A stretch of 46,698 bases of DNA from Oceanospirillum beijerinckii DSM 7166 (GTDB lineage Bacteria > Pseudomonadota > Gammaproteobacteria > Pseudomonadales > Halomonadaceae): NCBI RefSeq assembly GCF_000422425.1, contig NZ_AULT01000050.1:1-46698 (forward strand), in the 5' to 3' direction. Position 1 is the stretch's first letter. Every line of letters begins with the position of its first letter. Made by a program: the position numbers and the translations under genes. The notes under the pieces were generated by a model that worked only from the letters and a program-made list of their open reading frames with translations, was not told the origin of the DNA and ran no database searches. Below are positions 37,354-46,041 of the stretch, one piece after another.

Positions 37354-40011
37354 TTACTGCCTCTGAGACCATTGCTGAGCGATAGTAAAACTCCCTTGCA
37401 TAATCACCTCCAGAGGCTGCCAGATTGCCCGGCAGGCAGCATTATCGTTCATATCGGCGTCCGCTTCCAATGTTCGTAGCGTTTCTCCAGCGCGAATAAA
37501 GCCTAAGGTTTCGCAGGCGCCAGCCAATTTATGGGCCAGTTGCGTAGTTTCGTAAAGGTCGTTTTCCTGCAAACTGGCTTGTAACAAGGGCCAGAGCGTA
37601 TCTTGCAGTTGGTAAAAGTTAGCCATCATATCCGCAACTTTTTTCTCACCCAACATCTGCTGATGTACCGATACTATTTTTGAGTCCAGCAGTTTTTGGT
37701 TCAGGTGTTTTGGGTTCAGGTGTTTTGGGTTCAGTAGTGACGCCTCTAAGTAAGAGGAGCCTACAGGCTTAGAATGAGCTTCCAGTTGATCTTGCAGCTC
37801 AGCTTGAGCAGTCTGTGTCGGTAGTCGCTTTATAGCAGATACAGATGAGCTGTTTTCAACATCTGGAGGCGTAAGACTATCAGCTGCCTCAAGTGTCTCC
37901 GTTGACTCAAACTGTTCAGATGAAGAGTATTTAACTGAAGAGTTCAGGCAAGCCTCCAGTGCAGCAACAAGTTGCTGCCTTTTGACGGGTTTAGCGACGA
38001 CATTCTGCAAACCCGCTTGTAGGTATTGATGAATATCATCGGGGCGGACGCTGGCAGTCAGAGCTATAATCGGCGTGTTGAAGTTTATGCCATTGGGATC
38101 AGTACGCAATTGCGCACTAATTTCCAAACCGCTCAGTCCCGGTAGATGCATATCCATTAAAATACAGTCAAAGCAATATTGCTGGCACAGTTGCAGTGCC
38201 TGTTGGCCTTCCTCTGCGAGACTGATCAGATAGTGGCCTTCCAGCAGGCCTTGCACCACTTGCTGATTAATCTCCACATCTTCTACCAGTAGAATATGAG
38301 GAGTAGATGCTTTTAGCGCTGGACTGGTGGGTAGGTGCTTACTATAGGTCTTGCTATTAGCAGACACCTCCAACGGTGTATCTGCTTCAGCATCATGTAC
38401 TGCTATCAGATTTTGTTCAGTGCTAACCTGCAGTGGCAGTTCTAACCAAAAGCAACTGCCTGTGCCCGGCTGGCTCTCAACCCCCATATGACCATTAAGC
38501 GCCTGCGCTAAAGCCTTGCTGATTGCCAATCCCAAACCGGTACCACCAAAACGCCGGGTAATGCTCTCATCGGCCTGGGTAAAACGATCGAAGATATGTT
38601 GCTGTAACTCGGGTTCTATACCGATACCTGTGTCCTGCACCTCAAAACGCAATATGTGCTGTTCAATAGTTTGGGCGCGTTGCTCGATATGTTGGCTGCC
38701 CTGCTCAACGCTTAGTGCGTGCTGTTGATCGGTTTCATTTTCGGTTTTGTCTTTGTCTTCTGTTTCGGTGATCAGATAACAGCTCAGAGTTACGCCTCCT
38801 TGGTCGGTAAACTTAATAGCATTGGCCAGCAGATTAGTCAGAATCTGGCGTAAACTTCCCGCTGCACCAAAATAGCAGGGTGGGAGATCATCCGGTTGCT
38901 GTAGAGCCAAAGTGAGCTGTTTTTTCTCTGCTCCCGGAGTCATCAGCATCATCAGGTTAGTGAGCAGTTGCTGTAGTGAGAAATCACTCTCACTGGAGAT
39001 ATAAGCCCCCTCCTCCAGACGACCGTATTGCAGCACATGATCAAAGGTCTCCATCAGGGAGTCTGTAGCGTCATGCAGTACCCGGATATGATCCTGCTGT
39101 ACCTTGGTAAGCGAGCTGTTTTCCAACAGCTGAATCATGCCCAGCATACCGTTCATCGGCGTGCGAATCTCATGACTCATGGTCGAGAGGAACTGAGACT
39201 TAGCGTTGCTGGCATCTTCTGCGGCTTCCTTGGCACGACGCAGACTGGCGGTGCGGCGCTCCACCATCTGTTGCAGCTGATCCCGATCCCGTTGAATTGC
39301 CCGGCCCATCTCATTGAGTGCGCCAGCCAGCTGATCCAGTTCATCCGGTTGTTTGGGTTTTGCCCGTATCAGCGTTAGCTCTTCACCCAGCTGGCCCGCC
39401 CCAATGCGTCTGCTGTAATCTGCCATGCTTTCCAGGTGACGGGTGATCTGACGTTGTACGATCACCAGAATCACCAATACGATTAACAACACCAACAGGG
39501 TTTGGTTGAGTAATACACTTAAACCGGTCTGCCAGATACGGGCATAGACCGCCTGCATATCAAAGCTAACCTCTAAACGGCCCAGATGACGCTGTTGCAG
39601 GCTGGCGGTGGTATGAATCAGATTAAAGCTATGGATCTGCACCTGATGGTTCTCTGGCGGTGCTTCCAATGCCGGTAGCTGGAGATTACCACTGAGTTTT
39701 TTATCTTGTAAGCTGAGATAGATCACATCCGGCAGGGTATGGATGCCCAGTAACTGCAGCTCTACCTGAGCTTGATCCACATCCCACAGGCTTTTGGCCA
39801 GACTGGCCAGATAACTGCTGCGAATTAGCTCCACTTGTTGATCAATGGCTTTAAGTTCGCGACGATAATCCAGTGATAGCTGCAGCGCAGTAGAGAAGAG
39901 AATAAAGATAAAACTGCACGCGATGACATACACCATAATGCGGTAACCCAGCGGGTGTTGTCGGGCGTAACGGGGGCGTTTTTTTAGCCAGAAACTCATA
40001 AGCCAGCTCAT
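37354..40011 (-). CDS. hybrid sensor kinase with REC and HPt domains
   Basis: An inner-membrane phosphorelay kinase of about 885 residues. It has a helix at 25-45, a periplasmic part to 165, a helix at 166-187 and HAMP. HisKA carries phospho-His at about 280 (TMSHEIRTPMNGMLGM), followed by ATPase (GTGLGLAISKALAQ), receiver (LLVEDVEINQQ, ILMDMHLPGLSG) and C-terminal HPt (LAHKLAGACETLGF). The layout is that of TorS. The linker before HPt contains a slippage-type duplication (NPKHLNPKHLNQK) over a 15-base DNA unit. The start is the ATG at 40011; a TTG just upstream is less likely. It begins 7 bases after the solute-binding protein, which probably presents the ligand, and should pass phosphate to the regulator at 40860. 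Confidence 0.93.
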   Translation of the reverse strand: MSWLMSFWLKKRPRYARQHPLGYRIMVYVIACSFIFILFSTALQLSLDYRRELKAIDQQVELIRSSYLASLAKSLWDVDQAQVELQLLGIHTLPDVIYLSLQDKKLSGNLQLPALEAPPENHQVQIHSFNLIHTTASLQQRHLGRLEVSFDMQAVYARIWQTGLSVLLNQTLLVLLIVLVILVIVQRQITRHLESMADYSRRIGAGQLGEELTLIRAKPKQPDELDQLAGALNEMGRAIQRDRDQLQQMVERRTASLRRAKEAAEDASNAKSQFLSTMSHEIRTPMNGMLGMIQLLENSSLTKVQQDHIRVLHDATDSLMETFDHVLQYGRLEEGAYISSESDFSLQQLLTNLMMLMTPGAEKKQLTLALQQPDDLPPCYFGAAGSLRQILTNLLANAIKFTDQGGVTLSCYLITETEDKDKTENETDQQHALSVEQGSQHIEQRAQTIEQHILRFEVQDTGIGIEPELQQHIFDRFTQADESITRRFGGTGLGLAISKALAQALNGHMGVESQPGTGSCFWLELPLQVSTEQNLIAVHDAEADTPLEVSANSKTYSKHLPTSPALKASTPHILLVEDVEINQQVVQGLLEGHYLISLAEEGQQALQLCQQYCFDCILMDMHLPGLSGLEISAQLRTDPNGINFNTPIIALTASVRPDDIHQYLQAGLQNVVAKPVKRQQLVAALEACLNSSVKYSSSEQFESTETLEAADSLTPPDVENSSSVSAIKRLPTQTAQAELQDQLEAHSKPVGSSYLEASLLNPKHLNPKHLNQKLLDSKIVSVHQQMLGEKKVADMMANFYQLQDTLWPLLQASLQENDLYETTQLAHKLAGACETLGFIRAGETLRTLEADADMNDNAACRAIWQPLEVIMQGSFTIAQQWSQRQ

Positions 40012-40018
40012 CAATCGC

Positions 40019-40849
40019 TTAAGGCGTATTCAGATACTGAAAGCTGTAATATGCCCTTAGACGCTCTATGGTGCCGTCATCGTTCATCTCTTTCAGTCGT
40101 TGATTCAGGTAGGGTAGGTAGCTGTTCAGACCGCTCTGACGGCCAATGGCCAGATAATAATGCTCTGTGGTGATCTCGGTATCCAGCGCCATTATCTGAT
40201 CATGAAAACCCAACTTGTGGCTTTGCAACTGGCCGCTCAGTTTACCTCCGGGCATATAGTCGATCCGACCGAGAGCCAGTTTGGAAAAGTTTTGTTCCCC
40301 ACGGGAGACATACTCAATGCGGCTGTTCTGTCTGATAAAGTGATCAAACTCATCGCCCCAGCTATCGCCCAGTAATAGACCTACGGTTTTACCTCTGAGA
40401 TCCCTGAGGTGAGTGAAGCCCATGGGCTGCTGACGATTAACAAACAGTATGACCTTGTCGGCAATAAGGGGTTGTTCGGAGTAGCGAAGATAAGCTTCCC
40501 GGCTGCTAATACGGTAGGCTGCTACTATGATATCTGCATTGCCCTGTTCCACTTCCAGCAGGCAGCGCTTCCAGTTACTGTCGGCGCTGAGCTGTACCTT
40601 AAAGCCCAACTCCGCAAACAGTTGCTTCGTTACTGCTGGAGCGAGACCCATTAAGCGGTTTTCACTGTGCCAGGATACCGGAGGGTAAAAGGGGTGACCG
40701 CAGGCTTTTAGTGAGCGATTGGGTTCAGCATAAGCTGTTAAAGCCATACAGAACACAAGCAAGCCCGGTAGACATAGCAACAGCCGTTTGTTTAGAAAAG
40801 CAGATGGATAGAGAGCAGAATATCGCCCTCTACCGAATACAGTGATCAT
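40019..40849 (-). CDS. periplasmic solute-binding protein, family 3, linked to kinase
   Basis: A 276-residue protein with an N-terminal signal segment (LNKRLLLCLPGLLVFCMALTAYA, cut before EPNRS). A family-3 solute-binding fold follows (SLKACGHPFYPPVSW, VEQGNADIIVAAYRISSREAY, LRGKTVGLLLGDSWGDEF). No ABC permease or ATPase accompanies it. It is sandwiched between a response regulator and a hybrid kinase, so it probably acts as a sensor subunit, as TorT does for TorS. The start at 40849 avoids overlapping the regulator gene; longer in-frame forms reach into it. The ligand is likely a small polar molecule; its identity is unknown. Confidence 0.88.
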   Translation of the reverse strand: MITVFGRGRYSALYPSAFLNKRLLLCLPGLLVFCMALTAYAEPNRSLKACGHPFYPPVSWHSENRLMGLAPAVTKQLFAELGFKVQLSADSNWKRCLLEVEQGNADIIVAAYRISSREAYLRYSEQPLIADKVILFVNRQQPMGFTHLRDLRGKTVGLLLGDSWGDEFDHFIRQNSRIEYVSRGEQNFSKLALGRIDYMPGGKLSGQLQSHKLGFHDQIMALDTEITTEHYYLAIGRQSGLNSYLPYLNQRLKEMNDDGTIERLRAYYSFQYLNTP

Positions 40850-40859
40850 GGAGATAGAC

Positions 40860-41585
40860 CTAGTTGAGATCAACAGGTTTAGGGGTAAACAGATAACCCG
40901 CACCATGCACGGTCAGGATCAGTTTAGGGTTGGTCGTATCATCACCTAATTTGCGGCGCAGTCGGCCAATCAGCACATCAACGGTGCGATCACTGGGCAC
41001 CCATTCCCGGTTACGAATCTGATCCAGAATCTGTTCCCGGCTCATCACTTCACCCGCTTGCTCCATCAGGCAGGTCAGCAGTTTAAATTCACCTTCGGTC
41101 AGCTGCGTTTCCTGACGGCGCTCATCAAGCAGTTGACGGCGATCCATGTTCAGTTTCCAGCGATCGAAACTTTTAAAGCTATGAGGCAGGGCATCGGTGG
41201 GTTTGCTTTGGCTATGACGAACCCGGCGGATCAGGTTTTTACTGCGCGCCAGAATCTCACGGGGATTAAAGGGCTTGGTGACGTATTCGTCGGCACCACA
41301 CTCCAGGCCAATCAGGCGATCCACCTCATCCTGACGACCGGTGACCAGAATAATGCCCACTTCACTGTGAACCCTCAGCTCACGGGTTAGTGTCAGGCCA
41401 TCCTTACCGGGTAAACGAATATCCAGCAGGACAACATCTATGGCTTCACTATTAAGAATCCCTTCCGCTTCTTCGGCGGTTTCGGCGCAAAACACCCGAT
41501 AGCCTTCCTCTTCAAAATAACTGCTCAGGCAATCTCGGGTGATCTCTTCGTCGTCGACAACCAGAATCTTGGCGTCTGTATGCAT
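40860..41585 (-). CDS. OmpR-family response regulator (TorR-like)
   Basis: The output regulator of the phosphorelay. The receiver domain has DDEE near residue 11, phospho-Asp55 in VVLLDIRLPG and the conserved KPFNPRE. The winged-helix output domain ends REWVPSDRTVDVLIGRLRRKLGD. GGAAG lies 7 bases before the ATG. It leads a three-gene unit with the solute-binding protein and hybrid kinase. About 131 bases upstream two GTTTACA heptamers lie 11 bp apart, the spacing used by OmpR-family regulators, so autoregulation is plausible. It is divergent from glyA. Confidence 0.92.
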   Translation of the reverse strand: MHTDAKILVVDDEEITRDCLSSYFEEEGYRVFCAETAEEAEGILNSEAIDVVLLDIRLPGKDGLTLTRELRVHSEVGIILVTGRQDEVDRLIGLECGADEYVTKPFNPREILARSKNLIRRVRHSQSKPTDALPHSFKSFDRWKLNMDRRQLLDERRQETQLTEGEFKLLTCLMEQAGEVMSREQILDQIRNREWVPSDRTVDVLIGRLRRKLGDDTTNPKLILTVHGAGYLFTPKPVDLN

Positions 41586-41633
41586 GGTGTGACTTCCGGG
41601 GTTATTCTTATTGTGTTGATAGGCTAAGACTAT

Positions 41634-41693
41634 TTTTAGTCTGCGACAAAAACTGTTTTATCAGCGATAGCTGTCGCTTTTAGCCTGCGACAA
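41634..41693. promoter_or_regulatory. TGCGACAA direct repeat on the response-regulator side
   Basis: TTTTAGTCTGCGACAA (41634-41649) and TTTTAGCCTGCGACAA (41678-41693) are 16-bp copies with one difference, 44 bp apart, which is about four helical turns. Between them TGTCGC (41672-41677) makes an inverted pair with the second copy. Overlap with the promoter of the regulator operon is likely. Confidence 0.5.
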
Positions 41694-41715
41694 GGATGAG
41701 CGTTTTACAAGCATT

Positions 41716-41733
41716 GTTTACATTTTGTTTACA
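41716..41733. promoter_or_regulatory. GTTTACA-N4-GTTTACA repeat
   Basis: Two identical heptamers at 41716-41722 and 41727-41733 have an 11-bp period, as in OmpR/PhoB-type binding sites. It is a candidate site for the TorR-like regulator encoded next to it. An RstA box (TACAT...GTTACA) also resembles this sequence, with one extra base. Confidence 0.45.
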
Positions 41734-41926
41734 ACTTTGGACACTTTTTCACAGCTATTTCCGGCCTTAAACGGTTGGGTTGTTCTTTCTGCATACTGTT
41801 CTGTTGATTGCTTTCTTTTCGCTTTATCTGTCAGCTACAAGTCTTCCTTCTTTAATACATTTTCAAACTGTTCCAGATCAAAAAAAATATTAGTCCTTTT
41901 CTATGTGTCGTGTTTCTACATCGGGT

Positions 41927-41981
41927 TGTCGCAATCTGACAGGGCTTGAGAAATATGTTTCCGGGCTGTCGCAAATCGACA
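41927..41981. promoter_or_regulatory. paired TGTCG-type palindromes upstream of glyA
   Basis: TGTCGCAATCTGACA (41927-41941) and TGTCGCAAATCGACA (41967-41981) are 15-bp sites 40 bp apart; the second is a perfect TGTCG-N5-CGACA palindrome. Flanking bases are shared (CGGG before each). They look like twin operators for glyA. I do not recognise the regulator. Confidence 0.55.
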
Positions 41982-42047
41982 CTATTAGGCCGCTGGGAAG
42001 CAGTTGCGAGCCGTTTTCCCTGATTACTATGACGAAACTTTAAAGGG

Positions 42048-42061
42048 TTCAGCATGCTGAA
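42048..42061. promoter_or_regulatory. TTCAGCATGCTGAA palindrome before glyA
   Basis: A perfect 14-bp palindrome 121 bases before the glyA start. It may be an additional operator or a leader hairpin. No known glycine riboswitch core was seen in the leader. Confidence 0.4.
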
Positions 42062-42182
42062 TCTCGGACCTGAAGTTTCAACGAGCGTCTCACTCAATGG
42101 ATTTAACAGGTCGGAATTATGGTTAGGCAGACGTTGATTAAGCAACCTTGCCCAAGTTTCTCAAACCAGGAGAATAAAAAGA

Positions 42183-43463
42183 ATGTTTAGTAAAGACGAT
42201 CAGATCCAAAACTTCGATGAAGCACTGTGGAGTGCAATGCAGGACGAAGCGGTACGTCAGGAAGACCACATCGAGTTGATCGCTTCTGAAAACTACACCA
42301 GTCCTCGTGTGATGCAGGCTCAGGGTTCTCTGCTAACCAACAAATACGCTGAAGGTTACCCGGAAAAACGTTACTACGGTGGTTGTGAGCACGTCGACGT
42401 AGTTGAGCAACTGGCCATCGACCGTGCAAAAGAGTTGTTCGGTGCAGACTACGCAAACGTACAGCCGCACTCTGGTTCTCAGGCGAACGCTGCGGTTTAT
42501 ATGGCCCTGGTTGAACCAGGCGATACCATTCTGGGCATGAGCCTGGCACATGGTGGTCACCTGACTCACGGTGCACACGTAAACTTCTCCGGTAAAATCT
42601 ACAACGCGGTTCAGTATGGTCTGACCGATGCTGGTGAGATCGATTACGATCAGGTTGAAGCACTGGCGAAAGAACACCAGCCAAAAATGATCGTTGCCGG
42701 TTTCTCTGCTTACTCTCAGATCGTTGATTGGGCGCGTTTCCGCGAGATTGCTGATGAAGTAGGCGCTTACCTGTTTGTCGATATGGCACACGTTGCCGGT
42801 CTGGTTGCCGCCGGTCTGTATCCGAACCCACTGCCGTATGCTGACGTAGTGACGACTACCACTCACAAAACCCTGCGTGGTCCACGTGGCGGTCTGATCG
42901 TAGCGCAATTCCAGCGTGAAGGTGCTAAGCCAGAGCTGGAGAAGAAACTGAACTCTGCGGTATTCCCGGGTGGTCAGGGTGGTCCTCTGATGCACGTTAT
43001 CGCAGCAAAAGCGGTGGCGTTCAAGGAAGCTCTGTTACCTGAGTTTAAAGAGTACCAGGCGCAGGTTGTGAAAAACGCTGATGCTATGGCGCAGGTCTTT
43101 ATCGAGCGCGGTTACGACGTCGTATCCGGTGGCACTCAGAACCACCTGTTCCTGCTGAGCCTGATCAAGCAAGGTCTGACCGGTAAAGATGCCGATGCTG
43201 CTCTGGGTCGTGCTTCTATCACCGTAAACAAAAACGCCGTACCAAACGACCCTCAGTCTCCATTTGTGACCTCTGGTCTGCGTATCGGTTCTCCGGTAAT
43301 CACTACCCGTGGTCTGAAAGAAGACGAGTGTCGCACTCTGACTAACTGGATCGTCGATATTCTGGATGCGATGCAGCAAGGCGAAGACGCTACAGAAGCT
43401 AAAATCTCTGAAGTAAAAGAGAAAGTGCGCTCTCTGTGTGCAGACTACCCGGTATACAAATAA
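42183..43463 (+). CDS. glyA: serine hydroxymethyltransferase
   Basis: A PLP enzyme interconverting serine and glycine with tetrahydrofolate. PLP Lys229 is in [14 protein letters not shown]. The family features [29 protein letters not shown] and [13 protein letters not shown] are intact, and its 426 residues are a little longer than E. coli GlyA. AGGAG precedes the ATG by about 11 bases. Codons look strongly optimised (many GGT, CTG, GAA), which suggests high expression. It lies 92 bases before sdaA, with no terminator between. Together they turn glycine to serine to pyruvate, a logic known from glycine- or betaine-using bacteria. Confidence 0.96.
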   Translation: MFSKDDQIQNFDEALWSAMQDEAVRQEDHIELIASENYTSPRVMQAQGSLLTNKYAEGYPEKRYYGGCEHVDVVEQLAIDRAKELFGADYANVQPHSGSQANAAVYMALVEPGDTILGMSLAHGGHLTHGAHVNFSGKIYNAVQYGLTDAGEIDYDQVEALAKEHQPKMIVAGFSAYSQIVDWARFREIADEVGAYLFVDMAHVAGLVAAGLYPNPLPYADVVTTTTHKTLRGPRGGLIVAQFQREGAKPELEKKLNSAVFPGGQGGPLMHVIAAKAVAFKEALLPEFKEYQAQVVKNADAMAQVFIERGYDVVSGGTQNHLFLLSLIKQGLTGKDADAALGRASITVNKNAVPNDPQSPFVTSGLRIGSPVITTRGLKEDECRTLTNWIVDILDAMQQGEDATEAKISEVKEKVRSLCADYPVYK

Positions 43464-43555
43464 GCCTCTGGTTGTCTGATATACAGGCATAAGAAATTGC
43501 GTAAATCTGTCCACGTCGCCTTGCGCGACGTGTGACTCTTTAGAGGTGTTTTGAC

Positions 43556-44938
43556 ATGGCGATCAGCTTATTCGATATGCTGAAAATCGGTATCGGTCCA
43601 TCCAGTTCCCATACCGTAGGTCCGATGAAAGCGGCGCAGATGTTTGCCGAAGGTCTGCGTGATAGTGATCTGTTAAATCAGGTCAGCCGTGTACAGTCTC
43701 AGCTGTTTGGTTCTCTGGGGGCAACGGGTAAAGGTCACGGTTCAGGTCCAGCAGTTCTGTTGGGGCTGGAAGGTTATCTGCCGGAAAAGATCGACCCGAC
43801 CATTGTGGTACCCCGTGCCGAAGAGATCAGCCAGACAGGCCAAATGTCTCTGCTGCGTGAGCGAGTGATCGACTTTGATGAATCGGAAGATCTGATCTAC
43901 CACATGAAAGAGTCTCTGCCGTTTCACGCTAATGGCATGAGCTTTACCGCGTTTAACGCCAAAAATGAAGTGGTTGCCGAGAAGGTGTACTACTCCGTCG
44001 GTGGTGGTTTTGTGGTTGATGAGGCTGCTGCGGGTGCCGATCGAATTGTAGAAGATACCACCCCACTGAAATATCCTTTCAGTACAGGTGAAGAATTATT
44101 ACAGATCTGTAAGCAAACGGGTCTGTCGATCTCTGATGTGATGCTGGCCAACGAACAGGCTTGGCGCACAGAAGAAGAGATCCGTGCCGGTATTCTTGAA
44201 ATCTGGCAAGTGATGAAAGAGTGCGTAGCAAACGGCATCAGAAACGAAGGTATTTTGCCTGGTGGGTTGAAAGTAAAACGCCGTGCCGCAGCGCTGCATC
44301 GTGAACTAAAAAACCGTACCCGTATGGACATGATCACCCCATCACTGGGTGCCATGGACTGGGTTAACCTGTACGCCCTGGCAGTGAATGAAGAAAACGC
44401 CGCAGGTGGTCGTATGGTTACCGCACCGACAAATGGCGCGGCGGGGATTATCCCAGCAGTACTGCACTATTATACCAACTGGTGCCCTAACTCAGACGAA
44501 GAAGGCGTGATCCGCTTCCTATTAGCAGCGGCAGCAGTCGGAATTTTATTTAAAGAGAATGCTTCAATCTCGGGCGCTGAAGTGGGCTGCCAGGGTGAAG
44601 TAGGCTCGGCCTGTGCCATGGCGGCGGCAGGTTTAGCGGAAGCGACCGGCGGCACACCGCTACAGGTCGAGAATGCCGCAGAAATCGGTATGGAACATAA
44701 TTTGGGTCTGACCTGCGATCCTATCGGTGGTCTGGTGCAAGTGCCTTGTATTGAACGTAACGCTATGGCTTCCATGAAAGCCATTAACGCGGCGGCGATG
44801 GCAGTACGCGGTGATGGTGAACACTTCGTTTCCCTCGACAAAGTGATCAGAACCATGCGCGACACGGGTCGGGATATGCTGGATAAGTACAAAGAAACTT
44901 CCAGAGGAGGACTCGCCGTCAACGTAATCGAATGTTAG
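43556..44938 (+). CDS. sdaA: L-serine ammonia-lyase (iron-sulfur)
   Basis: A single-chain serine dehydratase of 460 residues that converts L-serine to pyruvate and ammonia with a 4Fe-4S cluster. The N-terminal FDMLKIGIGPSSSHTVGPM and the catalytic part APTNGAAGIIPAVLHYY are typical. The cluster cysteines are seen in EVGCQGEVGSACAM, LTCDPIGG and VQVPCIERN. GAGGTG 7 bases before the ATG fixes the start. It shares a transcript with glyA and ends at a strong terminator about 110 bases downstream. Confidence 0.95.
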   Translation: MAISLFDMLKIGIGPSSSHTVGPMKAAQMFAEGLRDSDLLNQVSRVQSQLFGSLGATGKGHGSGPAVLLGLEGYLPEKIDPTIVVPRAEEISQTGQMSLLRERVIDFDESEDLIYHMKESLPFHANGMSFTAFNAKNEVVAEKVYYSVGGGFVVDEAAAGADRIVEDTTPLKYPFSTGEELLQICKQTGLSISDVMLANEQAWRTEEEIRAGILEIWQVMKECVANGIRNEGILPGGLKVKRRAAALHRELKNRTRMDMITPSLGAMDWVNLYALAVNEENAAGGRMVTAPTNGAAGIIPAVLHYYTNWCPNSDEEGVIRFLLAAAAVGILFKENASISGAEVGCQGEVGSACAMAAAGLAEATGGTPLQVENAAEIGMEHNLGLTCDPIGGLVQVPCIERNAMASMKAINAAAMAVRGDGEHFVSLDKVIRTMRDTGRDMLDKYKETSRGGLAVNVIEC

Positions 44939-45045
44939 TGATTTGCTGTGCTTAACTTTACACCTTGCGGGAAACCTCTGAATTAGTCGTTTAACAGCAC
45001 ACCCCAGTCTGATACGACGCCCTGTCGTGCTTTCAGAGAATGCCC

Positions 45046-45088
45046 AAGCTCCGGGGTTGGTCCCTCTCCCGGAGCTTTTCTTATTTGT
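45046..45088 (+). terminator. Rho-independent terminator after sdaA
   Basis: AAGCTCCGGG (45046-45055) pairs perfectly with CCCGGAGCTT (45068-45077), followed by TTCTTATTTGTTT. This ends the glyA-sdaA unit. Confidence 0.85.
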
Positions 45089-45145
45089 TTATATCCCTCT
45101 CTGGTAAAAATCTCATTGCTATCTATAAAAGAAGGATTGCTTTAA

Positions 45146-45307
45146 GGTGAAGCGCGTCTGCTCACAAAACAGATTAAGTTTCGTTTTGGTGAGTTACCTG
45201 ATTGGGTTATTGATAAGCTAGCTGAAGCCGATACTACTCAGTTAGAGCAATGGGGTGAGCAGCTACTGCAAGTTGAGACACTTGAGCAGGTGTTTGAGGT
45301 CAAATAG
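45146..45307 (+). pseudogene. C-terminal remnant of an Rpn-family nuclease/transposase
   Basis: The open codons read GEARLLTKQIKFRFGELPDW, then VIDKLAEADTTQLEQWGEQ and LETLEQVFEVK-like residues to TAG. This is the characteristic C-terminal segment found after the PD-(D/E)XK domain in many Rpn-family (DUF4351-type) proteins. A TAA stop lies directly upstream in frame, no start codon or catalytic domain remains, and the tail overlaps the converging HTH gene by a few bases. A decayed copy of an element related to the nuclease at 46042 is likely, though that gene has a different C terminus. Confidence 0.65.
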
Positions 45308-45551
45308 TCTGAGATTGTTGTTCCTGAGCGATCTCAACGACAGCATGCCCCAACTGAACCAGAGTACCAAAGTTTGGCGACACCTCAGGTTTGAGTGAGC
45401 GGTAAGCGCTGGTGCGACTTTTAATGCCAGCCCGCTCAACGACCTGTTTATGGCCAAATTGCTCGACATAGGCCCGAATTGCCGCCTGCAAAATATCGGG
45501 GCGACCTTCCTGAATGGAATCCCAAGCCGCTTGTTTAATCACGTCTTCCAT
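45300..45551 (-). CDS. HTH antitoxin-like protein (HigA/addiction-module type)
   Basis: An 83-residue DNA-binding protein. The central AYVEQFGHKQVVERAGIKSRTSA and YRSLKPEVSPNFGTLVQLGH form a helix-turn-helix like those of addiction-module antidotes that act as repressors. The ATG directly follows the TAG stop of the DUF2442 gene (TAGATG), so translation is coupled. With that gene it resembles a two-gene toxin-antitoxin or regulator module, but which partner would be toxic, if any, is unclear. Its 3' end overlaps the Rpn remnant on the other strand. Confidence 0.75.
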   Translation of the reverse strand: MEDVIKQAAWDSIQEGRPDILQAAIRAYVEQFGHKQVVERAGIKSRTSAYRSLKPEVSPNFGTLVQLGHAVVEIAQEQQSQTI

Positions 45552-45809
45552 CTACTGTAGATCGCTCTGTTCAGGCGCGTGGGTGAAATCACCCTCAGTG
45601 ATATCCCGAACGGTACTCGCGGTGAGTTGAACTTCTCCCCAATCAAGATGGCCTTCAGTTGTTAAAGCAAAGCGTTTAAAGTCTGTAACCACCTTAAATG
45701 CAGGAGCCTGGAAGATTTCTGTCAGATCCACCGTACCTGCAAAGCCATCGCTAAAAACCAGCTCTAATTTATGGTCAATTAACCAGTCTGCATCAGTAAT
45801 TTTCAACAT
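45552..45809 (-). CDS. DUF2442-domain protein
   Basis: An 85-residue protein of the DUF2442 type. It opens MLKITDADWLIDHKLELVFS and DGFAGTVDLTEIFQ, and the family end GHLDWGEVQLTASTVRDI is present. DUF2442 proteins are commonly found in two-gene modules beside DUF4160 or HTH proteins and are presumed parts of toxin-antitoxin systems. The ATG at 45809 follows a GTG one codon upstream; neither has a strong ribosome site. It is coupled to the HTH gene downstream. Confidence 0.8.
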   Translation of the reverse strand: MLKITDADWLIDHKLELVFSDGFAGTVDLTEIFQAPAFKVVTDFKRFALTTEGHLDWGEVQLTASTVRDITEGDFTHAPEQSDLQ

Positions 45810-45883
45810 CACATCATCTATAACTTACCGGGGTTACCGCCCTGAACGGCTATGTTAAGAGTGTAGGATAACCGTGAAATAAT

Positions 45884-45898
45884 CCTTGAGAATCAAGG
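45884..45898. promoter_or_regulatory. CCTTGA/TCAAGG inverted repeat
   Basis: A perfect 6-bp inverted repeat with a GAA centre, 75 bases upstream of the DUF2442 start codon. It is a plausible operator for the HTH partner, since such modules usually repress themselves. Confidence 0.35.
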
Positions 45899-46041
45899 CG
45901 TAAATGCTGGATGTCCCCGATTGTTTGATGTTTGGTGGCAAGGTGCAGGAGAAAGGATGGGATGAAAGTGAGATGAAAGGACAGCCATCAAATCATGTCC
46001 TAAATAATGACTGTCCTGGTTTTCTTGTTCTCTGGCTTTTT

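Noticed and set aside
41982-42182. Glycine riboswitch upstream of glyA
   Set aside because: The conserved glycine-aptamer core was not found; only a 14-bp palindrome is visible.
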